From positions 1 to 64,000 of the forward strand of contig WSYC01000016.1 in assembly GCA_009773635.1 (NCBI GenBank): a stretch of 64,000 nucleotides of DNA, read 5' to 3'. The notes below the pieces were generated by a model. The model saw only the letters and a list, made by a program, of their open reading frames with translations. It searched no databases and was not told the origin of the DNA. The position numbers and the translations under genes were made by a program. Source of the stretch: Beijerinckiaceae bacterium. Its GTDB lineage: Bacteria; Pseudomonadota; Alphaproteobacteria; Rhizobiales; Beijerinckiaceae. This document shows positions 47,883-56,219 of this stretch, piece by piece (within the stretch, counting starts at the first letter, position 1; every line of letters starts with the position of its first letter).

Positions 47883-50153
47883 TTAAAACGACAGATCGTG
47901 CGCGGCGGCGAATTCGGTCAGATCCGCGCGCAGGGTTGGGCCATCAAACGCCGTCTCCAGCTTGCCCCGGACAAAGGTTTCCAGCTTGCCAATATCAACC
48001 CCGCGCACCAGCGCCTTGACCGGGCCGATGTTGGACGGTGACATCGAGAACGAACGGAACCCGAGGCCGAGAAGGGCCAGCGCCTCGATCGGCCGCCCCG
48101 CCATCTCGCCGCAGATGCTGACGGGCTTGCCGGTCTCGCGCGAGAGCCGTGCGACGCTGGCCAGTGCCCGGAGAAACGAGGGGTGAAGCGTGTCGAAGCG
48201 CGTCGCCACCCGCGCGTTCTCGCGGTCGGCAGCGAACATGAACTGCATGAGATCATTGGTGCCGATAGAGACAAAATCCACTGCGGCGAACAGCCGGTCG
48301 AGATCAAACAGCAGCGAAGGAACCTCCAGCATCACGCCGAGGTGCACCTGCCTCGGGCCATTCTGGTTGAGGCGACGCAGCCGTTCACGCTCCCGATTGA
48401 GCATGCCGCGTGCAGCCTCGAACTCCTCAAGGGTCGAGATCATCGGCAGCATGATCCGCAAGTCCCGGTCGCGGGTCGCGTTCAGCAAGGCACGCAACTG
48501 GGTGCGCAGCAGCGCGGGCCGGTCGAGCCCGATCCGCACGGCCCGCCATCCGAGCGCGGGGTTCTCCTCGTCGATCTTGCGCAGATACGGCAACACCTTG
48601 TCGCCGCCGATATCAAGCGTGCGGAAGGTGACCGGGCGCCTGTCGGCGATATCGATGATCGTCCGGTAGAGCGCCTCCTGCGCCTGGGCGCGCGGCAGCG
48701 AGGGCGCGACCATGAACAGGATTTCGGTACGGAAAAGCCCGACACCCGCCGCCCCCGTTTCATCAAGATTCGGCAGGTCCACGAGCAGGCCCGCGTTCAT
48801 CTGGATATCGACGGAAACCTTGTCCTTCGAAATCGCCTGCTTGTCGCGCAGGGCGCGATACTGCTCCTGCCGCTTCGCCCGCATCCGGGCGCGCTCGGCG
48901 TAGGCGGCCTCGACATCCGGCGAGGGCCGGATCTGGATTTCACCGCTGGCGCCATCGATGATGATCGCATCGCCCTGCTCGACAAGCCCGATAATGCCCT
49001 CGGCTTTGCCGACCGTGGGAATACCGAGCGCGCGCGCGACGATGGCGACGTGGCTGGTTGCGCCCCCCTCTTCCAGCACAAGCCCTCTGAGACGCAGGCG
49101 CTGGTATTCCAGCAGCGCCGCCGGCCCCATGGCACGGGCGACGAGAATGGCGTTTTCCGGCAGGTTCTCCGCCGCAAGTGTGAAGGCTGCGCCGGTCAGC
49201 TGGTGCAGGAGCCGGTTGGCAAGATCGTCGAGATCATGCAGTCGCTCACGCAGGTAGGGGTCCGTCTGCCGGAGCAGCCGGACGCGGATATCGCTCTGCA
49301 CGCGCTCGACGGCAGCCTCGGCAGTAAGCCCGGTGTGGATCGCCTCCTGAAGCTTCCGGATCCAGCCGCGATCCTGCGCGAACATGCGGAAGGTTTCGAG
49401 CACATCCCGGTGCTCGCCGGCATGGCTGAGCCCGCCGTGATCCATGAGATCGTCGATCGACGCCCGCAGGAGTTCGAGCGAGGCGTTGAGCCGCTTGAGT
49501 TCGGCCTCCGGGTCATCCGCAACGAGGTTCTTGATGACGACGCGTGGCTCGTGCAGCACGACATGACCAAGGCCGACGCCTTCCGCGATCGGCTGGGCCA
49601 CCAGCGCCACCGTGCGCTTGACGACCGTGCCGCCGCTGCCGGGCCGGGCGAGCGCTTCAAGTTCGCCACCGGCGATCATCTCGGCGAGCACCATCGCGGT
49701 GGTCTGGAACGCCTCGATTTCCTCCTCGGAGTAGATGCGCGCGGCGCGGTTCTGCACGACGAGAACGCCGATGGCGTTGCCGGCCCGCAAGATCGGCACC
49801 CCGAGGAAGGAGGCGTAGATCTCCTCGCCCGTTTCCGGCTTGTAGGAGAACGAAGGGTGGCTCTGCGCATCCGACAGCGCAAGCGGCTGGGCTTCGCGCG
49901 CGATGAGGCCGACAAGGCCCTCGTCCATCCGCATCGTTGTCAGATGGACCGCCTCCCGGTTGAGGCCTTCGGTCGCATAAAGCTCAAGCGTGTTGTCGGC
50001 ACGGGCGACATAGACCGAGCAGACCTCGGCGACCATGTTGTTCGCGATCAGCACGACGATGCGGTCGAGACGCTCCTGCGCGCTGGCGGGTTCGCTCATC
50101 ACCTCGCGCAGGCGGCGCAGCAATACGCGCGGACCGACGAGGGAGCCTCGCAT
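47883..50153 (-). CDS. ptsP: Phosphoenolpyruvate-protein phosphotransferase EI-Ntr
   Basis: 756 residues. N-terminal GAF domain (ERLDRIVVLIANNMVAEVCSVYVARADNTLELYATEGL), then EI: PEP-utilising N-domain, phospho-His domain (LVLEEGGATSHVAIVARALGIP, active His) and a PEP-binding TIM barrel (GLFRTEILFM, TLDIGGDKVLPYL, CGEMAGRP). Feeds the nitrogen-PTS (NPr, EIIA-Ntr), a regulatory chain. It is downstream of lysC, as in other alphaproteobacteria. Confidence 0.97.
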   Translation of the reverse strand: MRGSLVGPRVLLRRLREVMSEPASAQERLDRIVVLIANNMVAEVCSVYVARADNTLELYATEGLNREAVHLTTMRMDEGLVGLIAREAQPLALSDAQSHPSFSYKPETGEEIYASFLGVPILRAGNAIGVLVVQNRAARIYSEEEIEAFQTTAMVLAEMIAGGELEALARPGSGGTVVKRTVALVAQPIAEGVGLGHVVLHEPRVVIKNLVADDPEAELKRLNASLELLRASIDDLMDHGGLSHAGEHRDVLETFRMFAQDRGWIRKLQEAIHTGLTAEAAVERVQSDIRVRLLRQTDPYLRERLHDLDDLANRLLHQLTGAAFTLAAENLPENAILVARAMGPAALLEYQRLRLRGLVLEEGGATSHVAIVARALGIPTVGKAEGIIGLVEQGDAIIIDGASGEIQIRPSPDVEAAYAERARMRAKRQEQYRALRDKQAISKDKVSVDIQMNAGLLVDLPNLDETGAAGVGLFRTEILFMVAPSLPRAQAQEALYRTIIDIADRRPVTFRTLDIGGDKVLPYLRKIDEENPALGWRAVRIGLDRPALLRTQLRALLNATRDRDLRIMLPMISTLEEFEAARGMLNRERERLRRLNQNGPRQVHLGVMLEVPSLLFDLDRLFAAVDFVSIGTNDLMQFMFAADRENARVATRFDTLHPSFLRALASVARLSRETGKPVSICGEMAGRPIEALALLGLGFRSFSMSPSNIGPVKALVRGVDIGKLETFVRGKLETAFDGPTLRADLTEFAAAHDLSF

Positions 50154-50276
50154 CACCAGAGCATCCTTTCCCTGACCATCTCGCCGGCGCCCGCCGACAG
50201 CGGCGGGCACAGGGGGCGAGTCAGCCCTTCACTGAGCTACAATGCAGCATGGCATCGGCGCAAGCCGTGTCGACCA

Positions 50277-50301
50277 GATTCAGGGCAGGTCGCCCTGAAT
50301 C
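50277..50301. other. Perfect 10-bp inverted repeat between lysC and ptsP
   Basis: Arms gattcagggc (50277-50286) and gccctgaatc (50292-50301), five-base loop. A strong hairpin in either strand, but without a T run. It is 63 bases after the lysC stop and ~125 bases before ptsP. Could be an attenuating, stabilising or protein-binding structure. Confidence 0.6.
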
Positions 50302-50364
50302 AGCTGCGGATTGCGCGCGATCCGATCCGGGTTCCTGTGGCAACGATCCCATGAGGATCGAATG

Positions 50365-51639
50365 TTACGCCGCGTCGAGTCCGTAAAGCGAGTGCAGCGT
50401 GCGCACCGCAAGTTCGGTGTAGGCGACGTCGATCAGCACGGAGAACTTGATCTCGCTGGTCGTGATCGCACGGATGTTGATGCCGCGATCCGCGAGCGCC
50501 TTGAAGGCCTTGGCGGCAACGCCGGCGTGGGAGCGCATGCCGACGCCGATCGCGGAAATCTTCGCCACATCCTGCACGCCCTGCAGCAGCTGATAGCCGA
50601 TCTCGCCCTCGCGCTGCTTGATGACATCCATCGCGCGGGCATAGTCCGCCGAGGGCACCGTGAAGGTGATATCGGTCGTCGCGCCATCGGCCGAGACATT
50701 CTGGACGATCATGTCGACGACGATCGAGGCATCCGCGAGCGGCTCGAACACGGCTGCGGCGATGCCGGGCTTGTCCGCCACCTGCCGAAGCGTGATCTGC
50801 GCCTCGTCCTTCGAATAGGCGATTCCGGTGACAACGGGCTGTTCCATGATTTCTTCCTCAGCGCAGATCAGCGTGCCCGGCATCGGCTGGGCGGGATTGT
50901 CGAAACTCGACCGCACAAACGTGCGGACATTATGCACCATCGCAAGCTCGACCGAGCGCACTTGCAGCACCTTGGCGCCAAGCGATGCCATTTCCAGCAT
51001 TTCCTCGAACGCAACCTTGTCGAGCCGGCGCGCCTTGGTGACGATCCGAGGGTCGGTTGTATAGACGCCATCGACATCGGTGTAGATGTCGCAACGCTCG
51101 GCGTTGAGCGCCGCAGCCAGTGCCACGGCGCTCGTATCCGATCCGCCGCGCCCGAGCGTCGCGATGCGCTGGGCGCCAGGCTCGATGCCCTGAAATCCCG
51201 CGACAACGGCAACCTCACCTGCATCCGCGAAAGACTTCAGCATCGCACTGCCGTCGATACCGGCAATCCGGGCCGAGCCATGCGCGGTATCGGTCGTGAG
51301 CGGGATCTGCCAACCCTGCCAGGAGCGCGCCTTCAGGCCAATCGCCTGCAGGCAGATGGCGAGAAGGCCGGAGGTCACCTGCTCGCCGGAAGCGACGACG
51401 GTATCATACTCGCGCTGGTCATAGAGCGGCGAGGCGTCCTTCACCCAGGCGACGAGCTCGTTCGTTTTGCCGGACATCGCGGAGACGACCACAGCGACGT
51501 CATAGCCCGCCTCGACCTCACGCTTGACGTGCTGCGCGACGTTCTTGATGCGCTCGATATTGGCAACCGACGTGCCTCCGAACTTCATGACGAGGCGGGG
51601 TCGACCGCCGGACTGGGGACGTGGATTGGGACTGTGCAT
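50365..51639 (-). CDS. lysC: Aspartate kinase
   Basis: First enzyme of the aspartate family pathway (Lys, Thr, Met). 424 residues from an ATG with GAAGG five bases upstream; the conserved part starts LVMKFGGTSVANIERI at residue 16. VSAMSGKTNEL, SGEQVTSGLLA, FQGIEPGAQRIATLGRGGSDTSAVALA follow. Two C-terminal ACT domains (from ~260) should bind feedback inhibitors. MetX (28.5 kb) is in the same pathway. Confidence 0.97.
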   Translation of the reverse strand: MHSPNPRPQSGGRPRLVMKFGGTSVANIERIKNVAQHVKREVEAGYDVAVVVSAMSGKTNELVAWVKDASPLYDQREYDTVVASGEQVTSGLLAICLQAIGLKARSWQGWQIPLTTDTAHGSARIAGIDGSAMLKSFADAGEVAVVAGFQGIEPGAQRIATLGRGGSDTSAVALAAALNAERCDIYTDVDGVYTTDPRIVTKARRLDKVAFEEMLEMASLGAKVLQVRSVELAMVHNVRTFVRSSFDNPAQPMPGTLICAEEEIMEQPVVTGIAYSKDEAQITLRQVADKPGIAAAVFEPLADASIVVDMIVQNVSADGATTDITFTVPSADYARAMDVIKQREGEIGYQLLQGVQDVAKISAIGVGMRSHAGVAAKAFKALADRGINIRAITTSEIKFSVLIDVAYTELAVRTLHSLYGLDAA

Positions 51640-51718
51640 CAGAGCCTTCGCGCATTCGGATACGCCCGCATCTGCATCAATTGATGCAGACAGGGTGGAA
51701 AAAGCAGACCGCGGGCGT

Positions 51719-51762
51719 ATAGAGCATGAACCGGAAAAGTGGAAACCGGATTTTCGTCGAAG
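51719..51762. repeat. Dispersed element, AAAAGTGG...CCGG type, copy B
   Basis: In the gap between the divergent lysC and ubiG. Begins atagagcatg, core ggaaaagtggaaaccgg, then attttcgtcgaag. Aligns without gaps to copy A (35441-35484, read on the other strand). It lacks the closing inverted-repeat arm seen in copy C, so it may be a truncated unit. Confidence 0.75.
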
Positions 51763-51843
51763 GACCGACAAAATGGACCCCGGCTGTCGTTCGCCCATGC
51801 CATCTCCGGCGCCGCTGCCGGAAAAATCGAGAGGATGTCAGCC

Positions 51844-52599
51844 ATGAAGAACGCTGCAACCGCAGGTCAGAGCGCGCTCGTCGATGCCGGCGAGATCGCG
51901 CGCTTCAACGCCATGGCGGCGGATTGGTGGAACCCCGATGGCCCGATGAAGCCGCTGCACCGGCTCAACCCTGTCCGCCTCGGCTTCCTCAAGCAGGAAT
52001 TCGCACGCCATTTCGGACGGGATGCGCGCGCGATGCGCCCGTTCGAGGGGCTCTCGCTGCTCGATATCGGCTGCGGTGCAGGCCTTGTCGCCGAGCCGCT
52101 GGCGCGGCAGGGGTTTGCCGTCACCGGCATCGATCTCGCGGAGGAAAATATCGCCGTCGCCCGTGCGCACGCCGAGGCGCAAGGGCTCGCCATCGATTAT
52201 CGCGCCAGCCCGATCGAGACCCTGCCCGAGGATGCGCGGTACGATGCCATCACGCTACTGGAGGTCGTCGAGCACGTGCCGGATGTACCGGCCTTTGTGA
52301 TGGAGGCCGCGCTGAGGCTCAAGCCTGGCGGCATGCTGATCGCCTCGACGCTCAACCGGACGATGAAAGCCTATGCGCTGGCGATCCTTGGTGCGGAATA
52401 TGTGCTGCGCTGGTTGCCGGTCGGCACGCACGACTGGGCGAAATTCGTGACGCCCGATGAGCTGGATGCCAGCTTCGAAGCTGCAGGGCTCGCGCCGGCC
52501 AACCGGTCCGGCATGGTACTGAACCCGCTCGGGATGGAGTGGCGGCTTTCAGGGGATTGCGACGTCAACTACCTCGCATCGGCCACGAAGCCCGCGTGA
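51844..52599 (+). CDS. ubiG: Ubiquinone biosynthesis O-methyltransferase
   Basis: 251 residues. Catalyses the two O-methylations of ubiquinone synthesis. EIARFNAMAADWWNPDGPMKPLHRLNPVRL is diagnostic of UbiG; SAM motif LLDIGCGAGLVAEPLA. GAGAGG sits about nine bases before the chosen ATG; the ATG three codons earlier has no room for it. Divergent from lysC. Confidence 0.97.
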   Translation: MKNAATAGQSALVDAGEIARFNAMAADWWNPDGPMKPLHRLNPVRLGFLKQEFARHFGRDARAMRPFEGLSLLDIGCGAGLVAEPLARQGFAVTGIDLAEENIAVARAHAEAQGLAIDYRASPIETLPEDARYDAITLLEVVEHVPDVPAFVMEAALRLKPGGMLIASTLNRTMKAYALAILGAEYVLRWLPVGTHDWAKFVTPDELDASFEAAGLAPANRSGMVLNPLGMEWRLSGDCDVNYLASATKPA

Positions 52600-52617
52600 T
52601 CCCGCGGGCCGATCCGG

Positions 52618-53043
52618 TCAGTTGAGGTCATCCGGCAGCACCGGAACCGGCAGAACCTCGATGCCTTCCTCGCCGAGCGCCCGCGCCTCGTCCGGGCTGG
52701 TCACACCATAAATCGCGCGCTCGTCTTTTTCACCGTAGTGGATCTTGCGGGCCTCATCGGCGAATTCAGCCCCGACATTCTCGGCGTTGGCCTCGAGATG
52801 TTGGCGGAAGGCGCGGAGAATCGCCCGGATTTCGTGATCCTTGCTCCCCGGCGCAACAACGGGCTGCGGCTCCTGATCATGCACGGCCACCGCCGGCGCC
52901 ATGATCTGTTTCACGATCGAGTGCGAACCGCATATCGGACAGTTGAGCTGCCCGGCGGCAACCTGCGCGTCGAAAGCATCGCTGTCACGGAACCAGCTGT
53001 CGAATGCATGGGCGGCTTCGCACTGGAGAGCGTAACGGATCAT
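52618..53043 (-). CDS. DUF1178 protein
   Basis: 141 residues starting MIRYALQCEAAHAFDSWFRDSDAFDAQ, with a CPICGS pair that with an N-terminal Cys could bind zinc. Conserved tail DEARKIHYGEKDERAIYGVTSPDEARALGEEGIEVLPVP. Family of unknown function. Its start overlaps the nitrilase stop by 4 bp; the two are usually neighbours. Confidence 0.93.
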   Translation of the reverse strand: MIRYALQCEAAHAFDSWFRDSDAFDAQVAAGQLNCPICGSHSIVKQIMAPAVAVHDQEPQPVVAPGSKDHEIRAILRAFRQHLEANAENVGAEFADEARKIHYGEKDERAIYGVTSPDEARALGEEGIEVLPVPVLPDDLN

Positions 53044-53948
53044 TCGGCCGCCTGTTCCACCCCGAACCCCTGCCGGGTAACAGCAATGTCACGCGCGTGA
53101 CGAAGGGCGGGGATACGGCTGCGCGCATCGGCAACAGCGGCAAGATCGAGCGCCGCGAAGATCGGTCCGGGTGTATCGCCGGCCTCGGCGAGCACACGGC
53201 CCCAGGGGTCAATGATGATGGAATGGCCGTAGGTCTCGCGCCCGTCCTCGTGCACCCCGCCTTGCGCGGCGGAGATCATGAACGAGCCGGTCTCAATCGC
53301 GCGGGCGCGTTGCAGAACGCTCCAGTGTGCTTCCCCGGTCTGTCTGGTGAAGCAGGCCGGCGCGGTCAGGATATCCGCCCCCGCCTCGGCGAGCGCACGG
53401 AACAGCGCGGGAAAGCGGAGATCGTAACAGATGCCCATGCCGAGGATCGCGTCCCGCACCGCAGGACCCCGAAAAGTGGCGTCCGGTTTTCGGACAAGGT
53501 CCTGCGGCAGAGCCAAAGGCGCGACGACGGCGCAGGTTCCGGCGGTGTAGGTGTTGCTTTCGCGCCAGCTTTCGCCGTTCGGCAGATCAACATCAAACAG
53601 ATGAAGCTTGTCATAGCGCGCGACGACGCCGCCGTCCGGCCCGACCAGCAAGCCGCGATTGGCGAGCTTGTCACCCTCTTTCACCGCGATCGAGCCGAGG
53701 TGAAAATGCACGGCGTGCTGGCGCGCGAAATCCCGGACCGCCGCGAGCATGGGATCAGCATCTTCGGGGCGGATCGCCTCGAAGAACGCGGGTCGGTTGC
53801 GCTCGATGATATTCGACATCTCCGGCGATTGCACGAAGCGCGCGCCGCGTGCCACCGCGTCCTTCGCCATGGCGAGGAGATCATCGATGTTGCGCGCCAC
53901 CGCTCGGGTGGTGCGCATCTGGAGGGCGGCAACGGTGAGCACGGTCAT
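53040..53948 (-). CDS. Nitrilase-superfamily (Nit1-type) amidase
   Basis: 302 residues; catalytic triad E43 (SPEMSN), K114 (YDKLHLFD), C174 (GICYDLRFP). Closest to deaminated glutathione amidase (Nit1). Residues 149-163 are encoded by a palindromic repeat element and extend the loop just before the catalytic Cys strand; usual homologues have about 15-20 fewer residues there. The reading frame is intact. Operon: grxC, this gene, DUF1178. Confidence 0.92.
   Translation of the reverse strand: MTVLTVAALQMRTTRAVARNIDDLLAMAKDAVARGARFVQSPEMSNIIERNRPAFFEAIRPEDADPMLAAVRDFARQHAVHFHLGSIAVKEGDKLANRGLLVGPDGGVVARYDKLHLFDVDLPNGESWRESNTYTAGTCAVVAPLALPQDLVRKPDATFRGPAVRDAILGMGICYDLRFPALFRALAEAGADILTAPACFTRQTGEAHWSVLQRARAIETGSFMISAAQGGVHEDGRETYGHSIIIDPWGRVLAEAGDTPGPIFAALDLAAVADARSRIPALRHARDIAVTRQGFGVEQAAE
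53461..53505. repeat. Palindromic element inside the nitrilase gene, copy C
   Basis: 45 bp with perfect 8-base terminal inverted repeats gcaggacc (53461-53468) and ggtcctgc (53498-53505) around the core ccgaaaagtgg...ccggttttcgg. Exactly 15 codons, in frame, so it adds 15 residues without breaking the gene. Similar GATC...GAAAAGTGG...CCGGTTTTCGG...GATC hairpins are familiar as intergenic repeats of Hyphomicrobiales. Confidence 0.75.
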
Positions 53949-53960
53949 GCCGGTATCATC

Positions 53961-54218
53961 CTAGGCTTTGAGCAGGGGATCAAGCCTGCCCCGCGCATCG
54001 AGCGCATGAAGATCGTCACAGCCGCCGATGTGCTGGCCGCCGATGAAAATCTGCGGCACGGTCGAGCGGCCGTTAGCGCGCTTTGCCATCGCGCGCTGGC
54101 CCTCCGGATCGGTGGTGAGGTCGATCTCGGTGAAGGCCGCGCCCTTCTGGGCGAGCAACGCCTTCGCGGCGCGGCAATAGGGGCAGGTTGATTTCGAATA
54201 GACAATGATCTCGGGCAT
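53961..54218 (-). CDS. grxC: Glutaredoxin 3
   Basis: 85-residue dithiol glutaredoxin: MPEIIVYSKSTCPYCRAAKALLAQKG with active site C12-P-Y-C15, cis-Pro in STVPQIFI, and GGCDDLHAL for glutathione. Reduces protein disulfides with glutathione. An upstream extension of nine codons lacks family similarity. 13-bp gap to comF. Confidence 0.97.
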   Translation of the reverse strand: MPEIIVYSKSTCPYCRAAKALLAQKGAAFTEIDLTTDPEGQRAMAKRANGRSTVPQIFIGGQHIGGCDDLHALDARGRLDPLLKA

Positions 54219-54231
54219 GAAGGCTCTCGGG

Positions 54232-55113
54232 TTAGATGTCGCCATCGGCGACGAGTGTGAAGGTCAGGACATCAATGCGGGCCGCGCCCGCCTTCCGCAA
54301 GATATGGGCACAGGCGTTCAAAGTGGAACCCGTTGTGCGGACATCATCGATCACAACCACGCGACGACCTGTGATCAACCCCTGATGTTCGGGCGCAATG
54401 CCGAAGGCACCCTGAAGGTTCTGCTGCCGTTCGGGACGCCGGAGCCCGACCTGCGCGCGGGTATGCCGGATGCGCCGGAGCGCATCGAGGTTGACCGGCA
54501 CGCCCGTCTGCCGCGAGACGGCGTTGGCCAGCAGCGCGGCCTGATTGTAGCGCCGCCGCCAGAGGCGAAAGCGATGCATCGGCACCGGCACCAGGAGATC
54601 GGCCTCCTCCAGCACGTCGCGGCCCGCTTGCACCATCATTTTCGCCATCAAGGTCGCAAGATCGAGCCGCTCGCCATATTTCAGCCGGCCGACGAGATCG
54701 CGCGCCGTATCCTTGTGCCGTGCCACCGCCCGCGCCCGATCAAACCGCGGCGGATCCGCAATCGCGGCCGGCGAGAGCATGCCCATGCCATAGTCCACCG
54801 CGAAAGGCGTGCCGAGGCGTTCGCAGTACGGTTTTGAAATCAACGGCATCGCGTTCCAGCAGGTGACGCAGAGCGAGAAAGGCGTCGCGGTCGCGGCCTC
54901 GCAGGTCACGCATTGCGGGGGATAGAGCAGTTCGACGCCAGTGCGAAGCGCTCCGCCGGCGATATGGCGCGGATGGAAACGCCGCAGGAACCTGCGCCAG
55001 CCGGCATCCGCGATATCCGGCGTTTCGGACGCTGGAAAATCCGCGACATCCGGCAAATCCGTGGTATCTGCGCCCGGCAGCGGTCTGGCTGAGGATTTGT
55101 GCGTGAGCGACAT
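54232..55113 (-). CDS. comF: ComF-family phosphoribosyltransferase-like protein
   Basis: 293 residues. Double zinc-finger-like cysteines (PPQCVTCEAA...LCVTCWNAM), HRFRLWRRRYNQAALLA and the PRPP-binding loop VVVIDDVRTTGSTL. ComF proteins aid DNA uptake in naturally competent bacteria; here only family membership is seen. The first ~45 residues are not conserved; the start may be later. The ATG lies inside the divergent methyltransferase gene start (CATG). Confidence 0.88.
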   Translation of the reverse strand: MSLTHKSSARPLPGADTTDLPDVADFPASETPDIADAGWRRFLRRFHPRHIAGGALRTGVELLYPPQCVTCEAATATPFSLCVTCWNAMPLISKPYCERLGTPFAVDYGMGMLSPAAIADPPRFDRARAVARHKDTARDLVGRLKYGERLDLATLMAKMMVQAGRDVLEEADLLVPVPMHRFRLWRRRYNQAALLANAVSRQTGVPVNLDALRRIRHTRAQVGLRRPERQQNLQGAFGIAPEHQGLITGRRVVVIDDVRTTGSTLNACAHILRKAGAARIDVLTFTLVADGDI

Positions 55114-55957
55114 GGCCCAAGAGGTTCCCGAACTCTTCGACTTCGTCAAGGCAAACCGCGCCGACAGCCGCGCATCCCGGCAAGGCCCGGCCCGTTTTCT
55201 ACTCGACAGGATGGCGGATGATCTCACCGATCGTCTTGCGCCAGTGCTTCGCCCCTTCGAGGCGGTGCTGGATTTCGGCACGCCGTTCGGGGCTTTCGGC
55301 GCAGTGCTGGAGGCGGTTCGCCCCGGCACGAAGCGGGTCACAGTGCCCCCGGCCGAAACCCGCGCACCGCTGCCGGAAGGTGCGTTCAACCTAGCACTCT
55401 CCGGCATGCAGATGCACCGCGTCAACGATCTGCCGGGCCTGCTGATCCAGCTCCGGCGCGCGCTGAAGCCGGACGGCCTGATGATGGCGACTTTCCCCGG
55501 TGGCGATACGCTGAGCGAGTTGCGCGATGCCTTGATGACAGCGGAGAGCGAGATCCGTGGCGCGGCGGGCCTCAGGGTCTTCCCGATGATCGACGTGCGT
55601 GCTGCCGGGCAATTGCTCCAGCGCGCGGGCTTCGCGCTGCCGGTGGCAGATAGCGAGCGGCTCACCGTGCGCTATCCTGATCTCTTCGCGTTGATCCGCG
55701 ATCTGCGGGCGATGGGAGGCACGGCATCCATGCTGGTACGGTCCGGCCAACCCGGCCTCACGCGCGGCATCATCCTCCGGGCGGCGGAGATCTACCGGGA
55801 ACGCTATACCGATGCGGATGGGCGCATCCGCGCCACCTTCGAGATGATCTGGATTTCAGGTTGGGCACCGGACGCGAGCCAGCCCAAGCCGCTGAAGCCG
55901 GGCAGCGCGAAAATGCGGCTGGAAGACGCCCTGAAGGCCGTCAGGAAAGAGCGTTAG
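55103..55957 (+). CDS. SAM methyltransferase-like protein, NDUFAF5/BioC type
   Basis: 284 residues. FDFVKANRADSRASRQGPARFLLDRMADDL, MQMHRVNDLPGLLIQLRRALKPDGLMMATFPGGDTLSELRDAL and the C-terminal ATFEMIWISGWAPD are typical of the NDUFAF5 (complex I assembly) group. Motif I is degenerate (VLDFGTPFGAFG), as in members that act as hydroxylases. GTG is chosen because of gaggatttgtgc upstream; ATG at 55112 is the alternative. Confidence 0.85.
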   Translation: MSDMAQEVPELFDFVKANRADSRASRQGPARFLLDRMADDLTDRLAPVLRPFEAVLDFGTPFGAFGAVLEAVRPGTKRVTVPPAETRAPLPEGAFNLALSGMQMHRVNDLPGLLIQLRRALKPDGLMMATFPGGDTLSELRDALMTAESEIRGAAGLRVFPMIDVRAAGQLLQRAGFALPVADSERLTVRYPDLFALIRDLRAMGGTASMLVRSGQPGLTRGIILRAAEIYRERYTDADGRIRATFEMIWISGWAPDASQPKPLKPGSAKMRLEDALKAVRKER

Positions 55958-55976
55958 GGCCGGGCGCAAACATCAG

Positions 55977-56012
55977 GCTTATTTCAGTGCGCAAGCCTAT
56001 TTCAGCGCCGAG
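55977..56012. repeat. Imperfect 18-bp duplication of the flp 3' end
   Basis: gcctatttcagcgc (55995-56008, the flp stop region) recurs as gcttatttcagtgc at 55977-55990, 12 of 14 matches, 18 bp apart. On the minus strand the copy follows directly after the stop codon. Confidence 0.5.
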
Positions 56013-56173
56013 GTCATCGCCTCGCCGGCATTCGTCCACGAAGCCATGAAGCCGGAGTAGAAATTCGGCCAGGCCGCCAGCAGGGCAGCCGCGATCAAGC
56101 TGGCGATCAGGGTATATTCGATGGCCGTCGCGCCGCGCTCGTCGCGGGCAAATCGGCGAATCCATTGTCCCAT
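55997..56173 (-). CDS. flp: Flp/Fap-type pilin (58 aa)
   Basis: Short ORF MGQWIRRFARDERGATAIEYTLIASLIAAALLAAW... The Flp prepilin hallmark is clear: a basic leader ending in Gly (RFARDERG), then ATAIEY (Glu+5, Tyr+6) and a hydrophobic helix. TadV-type peptidase would cut after Gly. Major pilin of tight-adherence pili. No tad/cpa genes are adjacent here, so this is an isolated copy. Between the NDUFAF5-like and Nudix genes. Confidence 0.9.
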   Translation of the reverse strand: MGQWIRRFARDERGATAIEYTLIASLIAAALLAAWPNFYSGFMASWTNAGEAMTSALK

Positions 56174-56219
56174 CCGGGCCTCCTGCCGGTGCGCTGCCTA
56201 GCCGCACGCCGCTCCAAGT

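Noticed and set aside
48183-50354. 723-codon plus-strand ORF opposite ptsP
   Set aside because: Shadow of ptsP; no family resemblance.
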